From: JACIYW01 sp014359745
GTDB lineage: Bacteria > Pseudomonadota > Alphaproteobacteria > Rhodobacterales > Rhodobacteraceae
NCBI GenBank assembly: GCA_050433985.1
Contig: JBNPWE010000003.1
Coordinates: 124,001-188,000, forward strand
Length of the DNA stretch: 64,000 nucleotides
Direction of reading: 5' to 3'
The notes under the pieces were generated by a model. The model saw nothing but the letters and a program-made list of their open reading frames with translations. It had not been told where the DNA came from and did no database searches. The translations under genes and the position numbers were made by a program. Below, piece by piece: positions 17,346 to 26,430 of this stretch (position 1 is its first letter; the number at the start of each line of letters is the position of its first letter).

Positions 17346-18871
17346 GTGACCGACAAGAGCGATATTGAGGCGAACCTGGCGCGGGTTCGAGCGCGTCTTG
17401 CCGATCTGGATGCCGAACGGCATCAGCTTCAGCGCGAGATGGAGGCACTCGAGGCTCGTCTCGCCGCAGAGCACACGTCGGCTGTGAAACAGCCCTCCTC
17501 GAGAACACCCCTGTCACGAATACGTCTCCGTCGCATGAAAAGGTTGATCTGTTCCGTCGCCTGTTCGCCGGGCGACCTGACGTATTTCCGGTGCGATGGA
17601 AAAATAGGAAGACTGGCGGCTCAGGAAATTCACCTGTTTGCGCCAACGAGTGGGTGAAAGGCATCTGCGGCAAGCCGAAGGTCAAATGCGGCGAGTGTCC
17701 CAATCAGAAGTTCATCCCGCCGGACGAAAGCGTCATGGCAAAACACCTGCGCGGTGATGATGGCCGAACCGGCAATTTTGTCGTCGGCGTCTATCCGCTA
17801 CTATCGGGTGATACATGCTGGTTCCTTGCGGCGGATTTTGACAAGGCATCCTGGGCAGATGACGCGAATGCGCTGCTTGAAACCTGCCAGATGAAGGGAG
17901 TGCCAGCGGGTCTAGAGCGGTCGAGATCAGGCAACGGAGGGCATGTCTGGATTTTCTTCTCCGAACCAGTGTCCGCCCGTCTGGCGCGCCAGCTCGGGTC
18001 GGTCCTGATCACGGAAACAATGGAAAGGCGGCCGGAAATCGGCTTTGCTTCCTATGATCGGCTGTTTCCAAACCAGGACATCATGCCGCTCGGCGGTTTC
18101 GGAAATTTGATCGCACTGCCGCTCCAGGGCGCTGCGCGAAAGGCGCGCAACAGCGTCTTTGTCGATACGGACATGCGGCCAATTGGCGATCAGTGGGCCT
18201 ATTTGTCTTCCCTGCCGAGAATGTTGGCGGCAGCGGTGGGTGACCTCGTCGTAGATGAATGCCATCACCTGTCCGCTGCAAGCTTTGTGCTTGCCGCCCG
18301 CAGATCGAAGGCGCGCTATGTCACGGGATTGTCGGCAACGGTCGCCCGAAAGGACGGGCATCACCCGATCATCTTCATGCAATGCGGTCCGGTGCGCCAT
18401 CAGGTGAGCGCCAGATCACAGGTCGCCGAAAGCGGCATTCATCATCGGGCGCGGGAACGTCACACGCGGTTCCGATTGCCAGAGGCCCTCGCCATGACCG
18501 AGCGCCCGTCAATGCCCGCGATCTACGCCGCTCTGGCGGAAGACGAGGCCCGAGACGATCTGATCTTCGACGACGTGCTGAAATCGCTTGAGGCCAAACG
18601 CTCACCGATCGTGCTGACCGAGCGGAAGGATCACCTCATCAATGCGGCCCTGCGGTGTCGGCGGCTTGCCGGGCGGGCGGGTCGCGTCGGACAAAAGACC
18701 GGCAACGCCCGCTTCTGCGAAGAAGTCCGGGCTGCAACAATCGCTTCAAGCTGCTTGCGATCGGTGGCGGAAACGGTGAATGATATTCCTGTGCGCATCC
18801 CCGAAACCTCGCATATCGACCTCGCCAAGGGAATCCCAAAACAGTCTCTTGTGAATGGGCCAATCCACTAG
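17346..18871 (+). pseudogene. TOTE conflict-system primase (AEP)-helicase protein, degraded
   Basis: Begins at GTG 17346 with a coiled coil (SDIEANLARVRARLADLDAE); a frameshift near 17480-17520 moves into the frame encoding VDLFRRLFAGRPDVFPVRWK and on to the stop at 18871. The archaeo-eukaryotic primase domain is recognisable: CANEWVKGICGKPKVKCGEC, catalytic FLAADFDKASW (DFD), RSGNGGHVWIFF and GGFGNLIALPLQ. Only about 15 residues later comes helicase motif II VVDECHH, then RYVTGLSAT and KDGHHPI; the Walker A region and the rest of the N-terminal RecA lobe are missing. After ERKDHL the C-terminal helicase motifs are not recognisable. Nonfunctional remnant of a defence/conflict gene. Confidence 0.8.
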
Positions 18872-20688
18872 CTGGCGGCGCGGGTCTGGCGTTTGCGTTC
18901 ATGCGGGTCAAGGAACCGTTTGCGCAGGCGCACCGCCTTTGGCGTGACCTCGACCAGTTCGTCATCGTCGATATAGGCGATGGCCTGTTCCAGCGACAGG
19001 CGCACCGGCGTGGTCAGCCGCACGGCCTCATCGGTGCCCGAGGCGCGCACGTTGGTCAGTTGCTTGCCCTTCAGCGGGTTCACCTCAAGATCGTTCTCGC
19101 GGTTGTGTTCGCCGATGATCATCCCGGTATAAACCGGTTCCTGCACGCCGATGAAAAAGTGGCCGCGATCTTCAAGCTTCCACATCGCGTAGCCCACCGA
19201 TGTGCCGCTTTCCATAGAAATCAGCACCCCGGCGCGGCGGCCCTGAATCGGGCCCTTGTGCGGGGCCCATTCGTGGAACACCCGGTTCAGCACGCCGGTG
19301 CCGCGCGTGTCGGTCAGGAATTCGCCGTGATACCCGATCAGCCCGCGCGACGGCACATGCGCGATGATCCGGGTTTTCCCCACGCCCGCCGGTTTCATCT
19401 CGACCAGGTCGCCCTTGCGCGGGCCGGTCAGCTTTTCGATGACCGCGCCGGTGAATTCATCGTCAACGTCGATCGTCACCTCTTCGATCGGTTCCAGGCG
19501 CTGGCCGTTCTCTTCGCGAAACAGCACGCGCGGGCGCGAGATCGACAGTTCGAACCCTTCGCGGCGCATGTTCTCGATCAGAACGCCCATCTGCAATTCG
19601 CCGCGCCCCGCCACGTCAAAGGCATCGCCGCCCGGCGTGTCGGAAACCTTGATCGCGACGTTGAGCTCGGCCTCTTTCATCAGGCGTTCACGGATCACCC
19701 GGCTTTGCACCTTGGTGCCGTCGCGCCCGGCAAGCGGGCTGTCGTTGATGCCAAACGTGACAGAGATGGTCGGCGGATCGATCGGTTGCGCGGGCAGGGG
19801 CACCTCTATTTCCGGCGCGCACAGCGTATCGGCCACGGTGGCCTTGGACATGCCTGCGACGGTCACGATATCGCCCGCCTCGGCCACGTCGATGGGTTGT
19901 TGACCCAAGCCACGGAACGCCAGGATTTTCGAGACGCGAAACTGTTCCAGCCGCACCCCGTCGCGCGACAGCGCCTTGAGCGTGTCCCCCGCGCGCAACG
20001 TACCTGATTCGACCCGCCCGGTCAGGATGCGCCCAAGGTAGGGATCGGCGGAAAGTGTGGTCGCCAGCATGGTGAAGGGTTCGTTCCGGCGGGCAACCTG
20101 TGCCGGCGCGGGCACATGCGAAACGATCAGTTCGAAAAGCGCCGAAAGATCCTTGCGCGGCCCGTCAAGTTCGGTATCCGCCCAGCCCGAAATGCCCGAG
20201 GCATAGAGATGCGGGAAATCAAGCTGTTCATCGGTGGCGCCCAGATTGGCGAACAGATCGAACACCTCGTTGAGGGCGCGATCGGGTTCAGCGGCGGGCT
20301 TGTCGACCTTGTTGAGCACCACAATGGGGCGCAAACCAAGGGCAAGTGCCTTTGCCGTCACGAATTTTGTCTGCGGCATCGGCCCTTCGGCGGCATCGAC
20401 CAGCAGCACCACGCCATCCACCATCGACAGGATACGTTCCACCTCGCCGCCGAAATCGGCGTGGCCGGGGGTGTCGACGATGTTGATGCGCAGCCCGCCG
20501 AATTCAAGCGAGGTGCATTTGGCCAGAATGGTGATGCCGCGCTCACGTTCGATATCGTTGCTGTCCATCGCCCGTTCGGCCACGGCCTGGCCCACGCGAA
20601 ACGCGCCGGATTGTTTGAGAAGCTCGTCCACCAGGGTGGTCTTGCCGTGGTCAACGTGTGCGATGATCGCAATATTGCGAAGGTCCAT
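18868..20688 (-). CDS. typA: Translational GTPase TypA/BipA
   Basis: A 606-residue ribosome-associated GTPase involved in assembly and stress/cold adaptation. G1 AHVDHGKTTLVDELL at residues 10-24, G3 DTPGHADFGGEVERI, G4 NKVDK, then EF-Tu domain II, EF-G-like domains III and V, and the BipA-specific C-terminus (YAMWKLEDRGHFFIG, GMIIGEHNRENDLEVN). Length is standard. Its stop overlaps the TOTE remnant's stop by four bases and marks the right edge of the accessory region. Confidence 0.97.
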   Translation of the reverse strand: MDLRNIAIIAHVDHGKTTLVDELLKQSGAFRVGQAVAERAMDSNDIERERGITILAKCTSLEFGGLRINIVDTPGHADFGGEVERILSMVDGVVLLVDAAEGPMPQTKFVTAKALALGLRPIVVLNKVDKPAAEPDRALNEVFDLFANLGATDEQLDFPHLYASGISGWADTELDGPRKDLSALFELIVSHVPAPAQVARRNEPFTMLATTLSADPYLGRILTGRVESGTLRAGDTLKALSRDGVRLEQFRVSKILAFRGLGQQPIDVAEAGDIVTVAGMSKATVADTLCAPEIEVPLPAQPIDPPTISVTFGINDSPLAGRDGTKVQSRVIRERLMKEAELNVAIKVSDTPGGDAFDVAGRGELQMGVLIENMRREGFELSISRPRVLFREENGQRLEPIEEVTIDVDDEFTGAVIEKLTGPRKGDLVEMKPAGVGKTRIIAHVPSRGLIGYHGEFLTDTRGTGVLNRVFHEWAPHKGPIQGRRAGVLISMESGTSVGYAMWKLEDRGHFFIGVQEPVYTGMIIGEHNRENDLEVNPLKGKQLTNVRASGTDEAVRLTTPVRLSLEQAIAYIDDDELVEVTPKAVRLRKRFLDPHERKRQTRAAS

Positions 20689-20860
20689 GAGTGATGCCTT
20701 TTATGCTGCGCCGCCGCATTACAGAAAACCGGCGCACTTTACCAGAGGAAAGCCGAATTTGGTGAAATGACCGTGCCGGACGTGGCCAAACAGCCCTTGC
20801 GGCAGCCCCCGCTATGGGGCAACCCTGCGCGGCGGGCAACGGCTGGAACGGGGGGGGCGG

Positions 20861-22042
20861 ATGCGTACCGGGGTGTTTTTTCTGCTTCTGGCCTATGTGC
20901 TGAGCCAATTCTACCGCGCCTTTCTGGCGGTGCTGGCCCCGGTTCTGGAAGGCAGTATCGGCGTCACCCCCGCCGATCTGGCCCGGTCATCGGGGCTGTG
21001 GTTTCTGGCCTTTGCGGTGATGCAGGTGCCGGTTGGCTGGGCGCTTGACCGGATCGGGCCACGGCGGCTGGCGGCGGGGCTTCTGGGGGTTGCGGGGGGC
21101 AGTGGCGCGCTGATTTTTGCGCTGGCGCAGGGGCCGGGGGCGATCGATCTGGCGATGGTGCTGATCGGCATCGGCTGTTCGCCGGTGTTGATGGCGTCCT
21201 ATTACATCTTCGCGCGGGTCTATCCGGCGGCGGTGTTCGGCACGCTGGCCGGGGCGATGATCGGTACCGGAACCCTGGGCAATCTGGCGGCGTCCCTGCC
21301 GCTGGCCTTCGCGGTAGAGGTCTTTGGCTGGCGCGGCGCGCTGATGGTGCTGGCGGCGGTCACGGTGGTGGTGGCGCTGGCGCTGTGGCGGTTCGTCGCC
21401 GATCCGCCCCCCGCCCCGGCGAGTGAGGCGCGCGGATCGCTGCTGGATCTGCTGCGCCTGCCGGCACTGTGGCTGATCCTGCCGATGGCGATGGTGAACT
21501 ATGCGCCCTCGGCCGGGATACGCGGGTTGTGGGCGGGGCCCTATCTTGCGGATGTGTTCGGGCTTGATACCGGGGCGATTGGCGGTGTGACCCTGTTGAT
21601 GGGGGTGGCGATGGTGGTGGGCAATTTCGCCTATGGCCCGCTTGACCGCCTGTTCAAAAGCCGCAAATGGGTGGTGCTGGGCGGCAATCTGGCCGGGGCG
21701 GCGTGTCTTTTCGCGCTTTGGGCACTTCCGGGCGGCGGGGTGTGGCAGGCGGCGGCGCTGCTGGCGCTTGTGGGCCTTTTCGGCGCGTCCTTTCCGCTGA
21801 TCATGGCGCATGGGCGCAGCTTTGTACCCGCGCATCTGGTGGGGCGGGGGGTGACGCTGCTTAATCTTTTCACCATCGGCGGGGTGGCGGTGTTTCAGAT
21901 GATCACCGCGCGCATCCATGGTGCCGTCTCTGCCGTGTCGGGCGATCCGATGGCGCCATATGGCGCGCTGTTCCTGTTTTCGGCGCTGGTGGTGCTGGCC
22001 GGGTCGGCGATCTATCTGTTCAGCGAGGATCGCACCGATTAG
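20861..22042 (+). CDS. Major facilitator superfamily transporter
   Basis: A 393-residue inner-membrane protein with about 12 hydrophobic segments and the MFS motif-A-like loop WALDRIGPRRLAAG between helices 2 and 3. A G-rich ribosome site precedes ATG 20861. The substrate cannot be told from sequence; length and the lack of a large central loop fit a small-solute or nitrate/NarK-like or drug-like carrier. Divergent from typA, co-directional with asd. Confidence 0.88.
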   Translation: MRTGVFFLLLAYVLSQFYRAFLAVLAPVLEGSIGVTPADLARSSGLWFLAFAVMQVPVGWALDRIGPRRLAAGLLGVAGGSGALIFALAQGPGAIDLAMVLIGIGCSPVLMASYYIFARVYPAAVFGTLAGAMIGTGTLGNLAASLPLAFAVEVFGWRGALMVLAAVTVVVALALWRFVADPPPAPASEARGSLLDLLRLPALWLILPMAMVNYAPSAGIRGLWAGPYLADVFGLDTGAIGGVTLLMGVAMVVGNFAYGPLDRLFKSRKWVVLGGNLAGAACLFALWALPGGGVWQAAALLALVGLFGASFPLIMAHGRSFVPAHLVGRGVTLLNLFTIGGVAVFQMITARIHGAVSAVSGDPMAPYGALFLFSALVVLAGSAIYLFSEDRTD

Positions 22043-22115
22043 CCCCGCGCACGCCCCTTTCGCTTGGGGCCGCATTCCTGTATGCCCCGCACCGAATGAG
22101 TTGAAGGAGAGCCAG

Positions 22116-23138
22116 ATGGGCTACAGGATCGCCGTTGTCGGCGCCACCGGAAACGTGGGCCGCGAAATGCTGAACATCCTTGCCGAGCGGGAATTCCCGG
22201 TTGACGAGATCGCCGCACTTGCCTCGCGCCGGTCCCTGGGGACCGAAATCAGCTTTGGCGACCGCACCCTCAAGACCAAGGATCTTGAACAGTTCGATTT
22301 CACCGGCTGGGATATCGCGCTGTTCGCGATCGGATCGGATGCCACAAAAATCTACGCGCCGCGCGCGGCCAAGGCGGGCTGCGTGGTGATCGATAATTCC
22401 TCGCTCTACCGTTATGACGCCGATGTGCCGCTTGTGGTGCCCGAGGTGAACCCCGAGGCGGTGGATGGCTATACGAAAAAGATGATCATCGCCAACCCTA
22501 ACTGCTCCACCGCGCAGCTTGTCGTGGCGCTGAAACCGCTTCACGACCGCGCGCGCATCAAGCGCGTCGTGGTGTCCACCTATCAATCGGTGTCGGGCGC
22601 CGGCAAAGAGGCGATTGACGAGCTGTGGGACCAGACCAAGGGCCTTTATGTGCCGGGGCAAGAGGTCGCGCCAAAGAAATTCACCAAGCAGATCGCCTTC
22701 AACGTCATCCCCCATATCGACGTCTTCATGGATGACGGATCGACCAAGGAAGAATGGAAGATGGTGGCCGAGACCAAGAAGATCCTTGATCCCGCCATCC
22801 GGCTGACCGCAACCTGCGTGCGCGTGCCGGTCTTTGTCGGCCATTCCGAGGCGGTGAATATCGAGTTCGAGGAATTTCTCGATGAAGACGAGGCCCGCGA
22901 TATCCTGCGCGAATCCCCCGGCATCATGGTGATCGACAAACGCGAAGACGGCGGCTACATCACGCCCGTCGAATGCGTTGGCGATTACGCCACCTATATC
23001 AGCCGCATCCGCACCGACAGCACCCAGGACAACACGCTCAACCTGTGGTGCGTCAGCGACAACCTGCGCAAGGGTGCGGCACTGAACGCGGTGCAGATCG
23101 CCGAAACCCTTGGCCGCCGCTGCCTGAAGAAGGGCTGA
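22116..23138 (+). CDS. asd: Aspartate-semialdehyde dehydrogenase
   Basis: A 340-residue NADPH enzyme converting aspartyl phosphate to aspartate semialdehyde for lysine/DAP, threonine and methionine synthesis. Motifs: VVGATGNVGREML (NADP loop), IIANPNCSTAQL with catalytic Cys130, and VSTYQSVSGAGKEA. ATG 22116 follows GAAGGAGAG; the longer upstream frame lies inside the MFS gene. It is followed seven bases later by a strong hairpin. Confidence 0.97.
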   Translation: MGYRIAVVGATGNVGREMLNILAEREFPVDEIAALASRRSLGTEISFGDRTLKTKDLEQFDFTGWDIALFAIGSDATKIYAPRAAKAGCVVIDNSSLYRYDADVPLVVPEVNPEAVDGYTKKMIIANPNCSTAQLVVALKPLHDRARIKRVVVSTYQSVSGAGKEAIDELWDQTKGLYVPGQEVAPKKFTKQIAFNVIPHIDVFMDDGSTKEEWKMVAETKKILDPAIRLTATCVRVPVFVGHSEAVNIEFEEFLDEDEARDILRESPGIMVIDKREDGGYITPVECVGDYATYISRIRTDSTQDNTLNLWCVSDNLRKGAALNAVQIAETLGRRCLKKG

Positions 23139-23145
23139 AGGCGCC

Positions 23146-23177
23146 CCCACCCGCCGGGCGCGCATCCGGCGGGTGGG
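23146..23177 (+). terminator. Strong GC hairpin after asd
   Basis: Perfect 12-bp arms CCCACCCGCCGG / CCGGCGGGTGGG around an 8-base loop, starting seven bases after the asd stop. It is followed not by a T run but by a GAGTATTT repeat element, with which it forms one unit. Confidence 0.6.
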
Positions 23178-23203
23178 AAGATGAGTATTTAAACCAAGAT
23201 GAA
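23178..23203 (+). repeat. GAGTATTT intergenic element, CCAAGATGAA subtype
   Basis: AAGATGAGTATTT followed by AAACCAAGATGAA, directly after the asd hairpin. Same family as 31526, 40756 and 56186. Confidence 0.85.
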
Positions 23204-23348
23204 GGGGCGGGCGCGCGCTGCCGAAAAGGCAGGCCCCGCCTTATGACCGGCGCCGCGCCGATCGGGTGATGTCAGCCTTGCGCGACCTTGACAACCGACC
23301 GGACCCGTCACAGGGTTCCGCCCGATCTCCTGTCGGAAAGGGTGCCCT

Positions 23349-24011
23349 ATGGCCCGCGAAGCGCGTACATTCGCCGTGATCGGCCTTGGGTCATTCGGAA
23401 GCACGGTCGCCTCTGAACTTACCCGGTTCGGAAACCGTGTCATCGGTGTCGATCTGGACGAGAAGCGCGTGGCGCATATGGCATCCACCCTTGCGTCGGC
23501 CGTCATTCTGGACACCACCGACGAGGCGGCGCTGCGCGAGGCGGGTATCGATCAGTATGATGTCTCTCTGATCGCGATCGGGGAAGACATTCAGGCCAGC
23601 ATCCTGACCACGATGAACCTCAAGGTGCTGGGTGTCGACACGATCTGGGTCAAGGCCTCGAACCGGACCCATCACCGCATCCTGTCCAAACTTGGCGCCG
23701 ATCGCGTCATTCTGCCTGAACAGGAAATGGGCCGTCACATCGCGCAGATGCTGAACAATCCGATTGTGCAGGATTATGTCAGCCTGGGCAACGGCTTCAG
23801 TGTGGTCAATGTCGTGATCCCCGAACGCCTTGAGGGGCGAGAGCTGAAATCGCTTGGCATCGGAACCAACCATGACCTGCGTCTGCTTGGCGTGATGCGC
23901 GGCACCGAATATCGCCCGTGCGACACCGCCAATCAGATCCTGCAAGAGGATGACAAGCTGATCCTGCTTGGAAAGCGGCCCGAACTGCGCCGTTTTGGCG
24001 ATACGCTTTAG
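23349..24011 (+). CDS. ktrA: Potassium uptake regulatory subunit KtrA (TrkA-N/RCK)
   Basis: A 220-residue cytoplasmic RCK protein: Rossmann GLGSFG at residues 12-17, VDLDEKRV acidic strand end, then a TrkA-C domain (VVIPERLEGRELKSLG, ILQEDDKLILLG). It gates the KtrB pore in response to nucleotide binding. A GGAAAGGG ribosome site precedes the ATG. Overlaps ktrB by one base. Confidence 0.93.
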   Translation: MAREARTFAVIGLGSFGSTVASELTRFGNRVIGVDLDEKRVAHMASTLASAVILDTTDEAALREAGIDQYDVSLIAIGEDIQASILTTMNLKVLGVDTIWVKASNRTHHRILSKLGADRVILPEQEMGRHIAQMLNNPIVQDYVSLGNGFSVVNVVIPERLEGRELKSLGIGTNHDLRLLGVMRGTEYRPCDTANQILQEDDKLILLGKRPELRRFGDTL

Positions 24012-25372
24012 TGGATGGAACCGGCAGGATGATCGCCCGTTACCGCAGCGCGGCGCACCGCCTGACGCATATGCCGCCGCCGCTGATCCTGGCGGTGCTT
24101 TACGGCATGTTGATCGCGCTGGGGTCGGCGGGCCTGAAACTGCCGCTGGCGCAGAACGTCCCCATCACCTGGTCGGATGCGCTGTTCACCGCGACATCGG
24201 CCGTGACCGTGACCGGGCTGGTCGTGATCGACACGGGCGCGGATCTGACGCTTTTCGGTCAGGGGATCGTTGCGTTCCTGATCCAGATGGGCGGTCTGGG
24301 GCTGATGACATTCGCGGTGCTGATCCTTGGTGCGCTTGGGTTGCCGGTTGGCATCACCGGCAAGATTTTCCTGCGCGAGGATCTGAACCAGAGCTCGCTT
24401 CATCAATTGTCGCAACTGGTGGTCACCATCCTCAAGGTCGTCCTGTTCTGCGAAGTGGCGGGGGCCATGGTGCTTGCGGTGACATTCGTGCCGCATTTCG
24501 GCTTCGGGCCGGGGATCTGGGCGTCGGTGTTTCATTCGATCTCGGCCTTCAACAATGCCGGGTTCTCGACCTTTCCCGACGGGCTGGTCCCGTTCGCGAC
24601 CGATCCGGTCGTCAACACGGTGATCCCCGCGCTCTTCATCGTCGGCGGGATCGGCTATGTGGTGCTGCACGATGTCTTCACCCGGCCCGGCTGGCGCTTC
24701 TGGTCGCTGCACACGCAGATCATGCTTGTGGGAACGGCGGTCCTGATCCCGTGGTCGGTGGGCATGTTCGCTTATCTGGAATGGAACAACCCCGATACCC
24801 TGGGGCTGTTCGACAGCACCCTCGCCCGGTTGACCGTAAGCTGGTTTCAGGGGGTGACGACCCGGACAGCCGGGTTCAACACCACCGATATCGGCGCGCT
24901 GCATGACAGCACGTCGATGATGGTCATCTCATTGATGCTGATCGGCGGCGGCCCCACCTCGACGGCGGGCGGTATCAAGGTCACGACGTTCGTGGTGATG
25001 ATCCTCGCCACGATCGCCTTCTTTCGCCGCAAGCAACAGTTGCACGCCTTCGGGCGCAGCATCGGTCTGGATCAGGTGCTCAAGGTCATGGCGCTGACCG
25101 CGATCAGCCTGATTCTGGTGTTTGTCGGGGTGTTTCTGATGACCGCCTCGCATGACGGGCATTTCCTGGACATCGCGTTCGAGGTGGCCAGCGCCTTCGG
25201 CACGGTGGGCCTGTCGCGCGGCTATACGTCCGAACTGTCGGAATTCGGGCGCGCCGTGATGATCGTGATCATGTTCCTCGGTCGCGTCGGGCCACTGACA
25301 CTGGGGTTTTTCCTGGCGACGCGCGCCCGGCCGCGGGTGCGGTATCCCGAAGGCAAGGTCTATCTTGGTTAG
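24011..25372 (+). CDS. ktrB: Potassium uptake protein KtrB/TrkH family
   Basis: A 453-residue membrane pore protein with the four pore-loop repeats of the SKT superfamily: TATSAVTVTGLVV, SAFNNAGFSTFPDG, GVTTRTAGFNTTD and ASAFGTVGLSRG, each with the selectivity-filter glycine. GTG 24011 overlaps the ktrA stop; ATG 24029 is an alternative start. It forms a K+(Na+) uptake system with KtrA. Confidence 0.93.
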   Translation: MDGTGRMIARYRSAAHRLTHMPPPLILAVLYGMLIALGSAGLKLPLAQNVPITWSDALFTATSAVTVTGLVVIDTGADLTLFGQGIVAFLIQMGGLGLMTFAVLILGALGLPVGITGKIFLREDLNQSSLHQLSQLVVTILKVVLFCEVAGAMVLAVTFVPHFGFGPGIWASVFHSISAFNNAGFSTFPDGLVPFATDPVVNTVIPALFIVGGIGYVVLHDVFTRPGWRFWSLHTQIMLVGTAVLIPWSVGMFAYLEWNNPDTLGLFDSTLARLTVSWFQGVTTRTAGFNTTDIGALHDSTSMMVISLMLIGGGPTSTAGGIKVTTFVVMILATIAFFRRKQQLHAFGRSIGLDQVLKVMALTAISLILVFVGVFLMTASHDGHFLDIAFEVASAFGTVGLSRGYTSELSEFGRAVMIVIMFLGRVGPLTLGFFLATRARPRVRYPEGKVYLG

Positions 25373-25390
25373 GAGCCGACGGCGCCCGCC

Positions 25391-25990
25391 TCAAAACTGC
25401 CGCCGGGCCCGCAGCGCCGCGCTGATCGTGCCATCGTCCAGATAATCCAGCTCACCCCCAACAGGCACGCCCTGCGCCAGCGATGTCACCTGCGCGCCGC
25501 TGCCCGCCAGTTGCTCGGCGATGTAATGCGCCGTCGTCTGGCCATCGACAGTGGCATCAAGCGCCAGTATCACCTCGCGCACCGCCTCATCCGCCACCCG
25601 CGCCACCAATGCCGGAATGCGCAGATCCTCGGGCCCCACCGCATCCAGCGCCGAAAGCGCACCGCCCAGAACATGATACCGCCCCGAAAACGCCCGCCCG
25701 CGCTCCATCGCCCACAGATCGGCGACAGTCTCGACCACGCAAATCTCGCCCGTCGCCCGTTCCGGGTCACGGCAAAGCGCGCAGATATCCGCGTTGCCGA
25801 TATTGCCGCAGCGGACACATTCGCGCGCCGTCGCCGCCACATCCGCCATCGCCGCCGCCAGAGGCGCCATCAAGGCGCCGCGCTTCTGGATCAGGTGCAG
25901 CACCGCGCGCCGTGCAGACCGCGGCCCAAGCCCCGGCAGGCGCGCCATCAGCCCGATCAAATCCTCGATCTGCTTGGGGCCATCAGCCAT
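25391..25990 (-). CDS. recR: Recombination protein RecR
   Basis: A 199-residue RecFOR partner for gap repair. HhH motif LPGLGPRSARR near residue 18-28, C4 zinc finger (Cys58, 61, 70, 73), Toprim domain, and Walker-B-like C-terminus. Last gene of dnaX-ybaB-recR, convergent with ktrB. Confidence 0.96.
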   Translation of the reverse strand: MADGPKQIEDLIGLMARLPGLGPRSARRAVLHLIQKRGALMAPLAAAMADVAATARECVRCGNIGNADICALCRDPERATGEICVVETVADLWAMERGRAFSGRYHVLGGALSALDAVGPEDLRIPALVARVADEAVREVILALDATVDGQTTAHYIAEQLAGSGAQVTSLAQGVPVGGELDYLDDGTISAALRARRQF

Positions 25991-26015
25991 CTGCCCGCCA
26001 GAGATAAATTTGCCT

Positions 26016-26037
26016 CATCCTCTCGAAAAAAATACTC
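26016..26037 (-). repeat. GAGTATTT intergenic element, TTTTCGAGAGGATG subtype
   Basis: Copy between ybaB and recR, 26 bases upstream of the recR start on the coding strand; identical in its 22-base core to the copies at 3326 and 49473. Confidence 0.85.
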
Positions 26038-26073
26038 AAATCCCCACCCAACCAAAGGCGCCCGGCCCGGATA

Positions 26074-26418
26074 TCAGAACGGCAGCTTCATATCGGCGGG
26101 CAGACCCATCGCCTCGGTCAGCTTGCGCATTTCCGCCTGACTGCGCTCCGCGGCCTTGCCCTGCGCATCCTTGATCGCGGCCAGGATCAGATCCTCGACC
26201 ACCGCCTTTTCATCGGGATGAAAGATAGAGGCGTCAATCTCCAGCCCTGTCAATTCGCCTTTGGCCGTCGCGGTGGCCCGCACCAGCCCGGCACCCGATT
26301 CGCCGGTGACGGTGATCGTGGCAAGATCGTCCTGCAACGCGCCCATCTTTTCCTGCATCTCCTTGGCGGCCTTCATCATCCTGGCCATATCGCCCAGCCC
26401 GCCCAGACCTTTCAGCAT
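26074..26418 (-). CDS. ybaB: YbaB/EbfC family nucleoid-associated protein
   Basis: A 114-residue DNA-binding protein: MLKGLGGLGDMARMMKAAKE, coiled N-terminal helix, VTGESGAGLVRATATAKGEL beta sheet, and C-terminal helix with MRKLTEAMGLPADMKLPF. Position between dnaX and recR is the classical arrangement. Confidence 0.95.
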   Translation of the reverse strand: MLKGLGGLGDMARMMKAAKEMQEKMGALQDDLATITVTGESGAGLVRATATAKGELTGLEIDASIFHPDEKAVVEDLILAAIKDAQGKAAERSQAEMRKLTEAMGLPADMKLPF

Positions 26419-26430
26419 ATCCGCAGCCTT

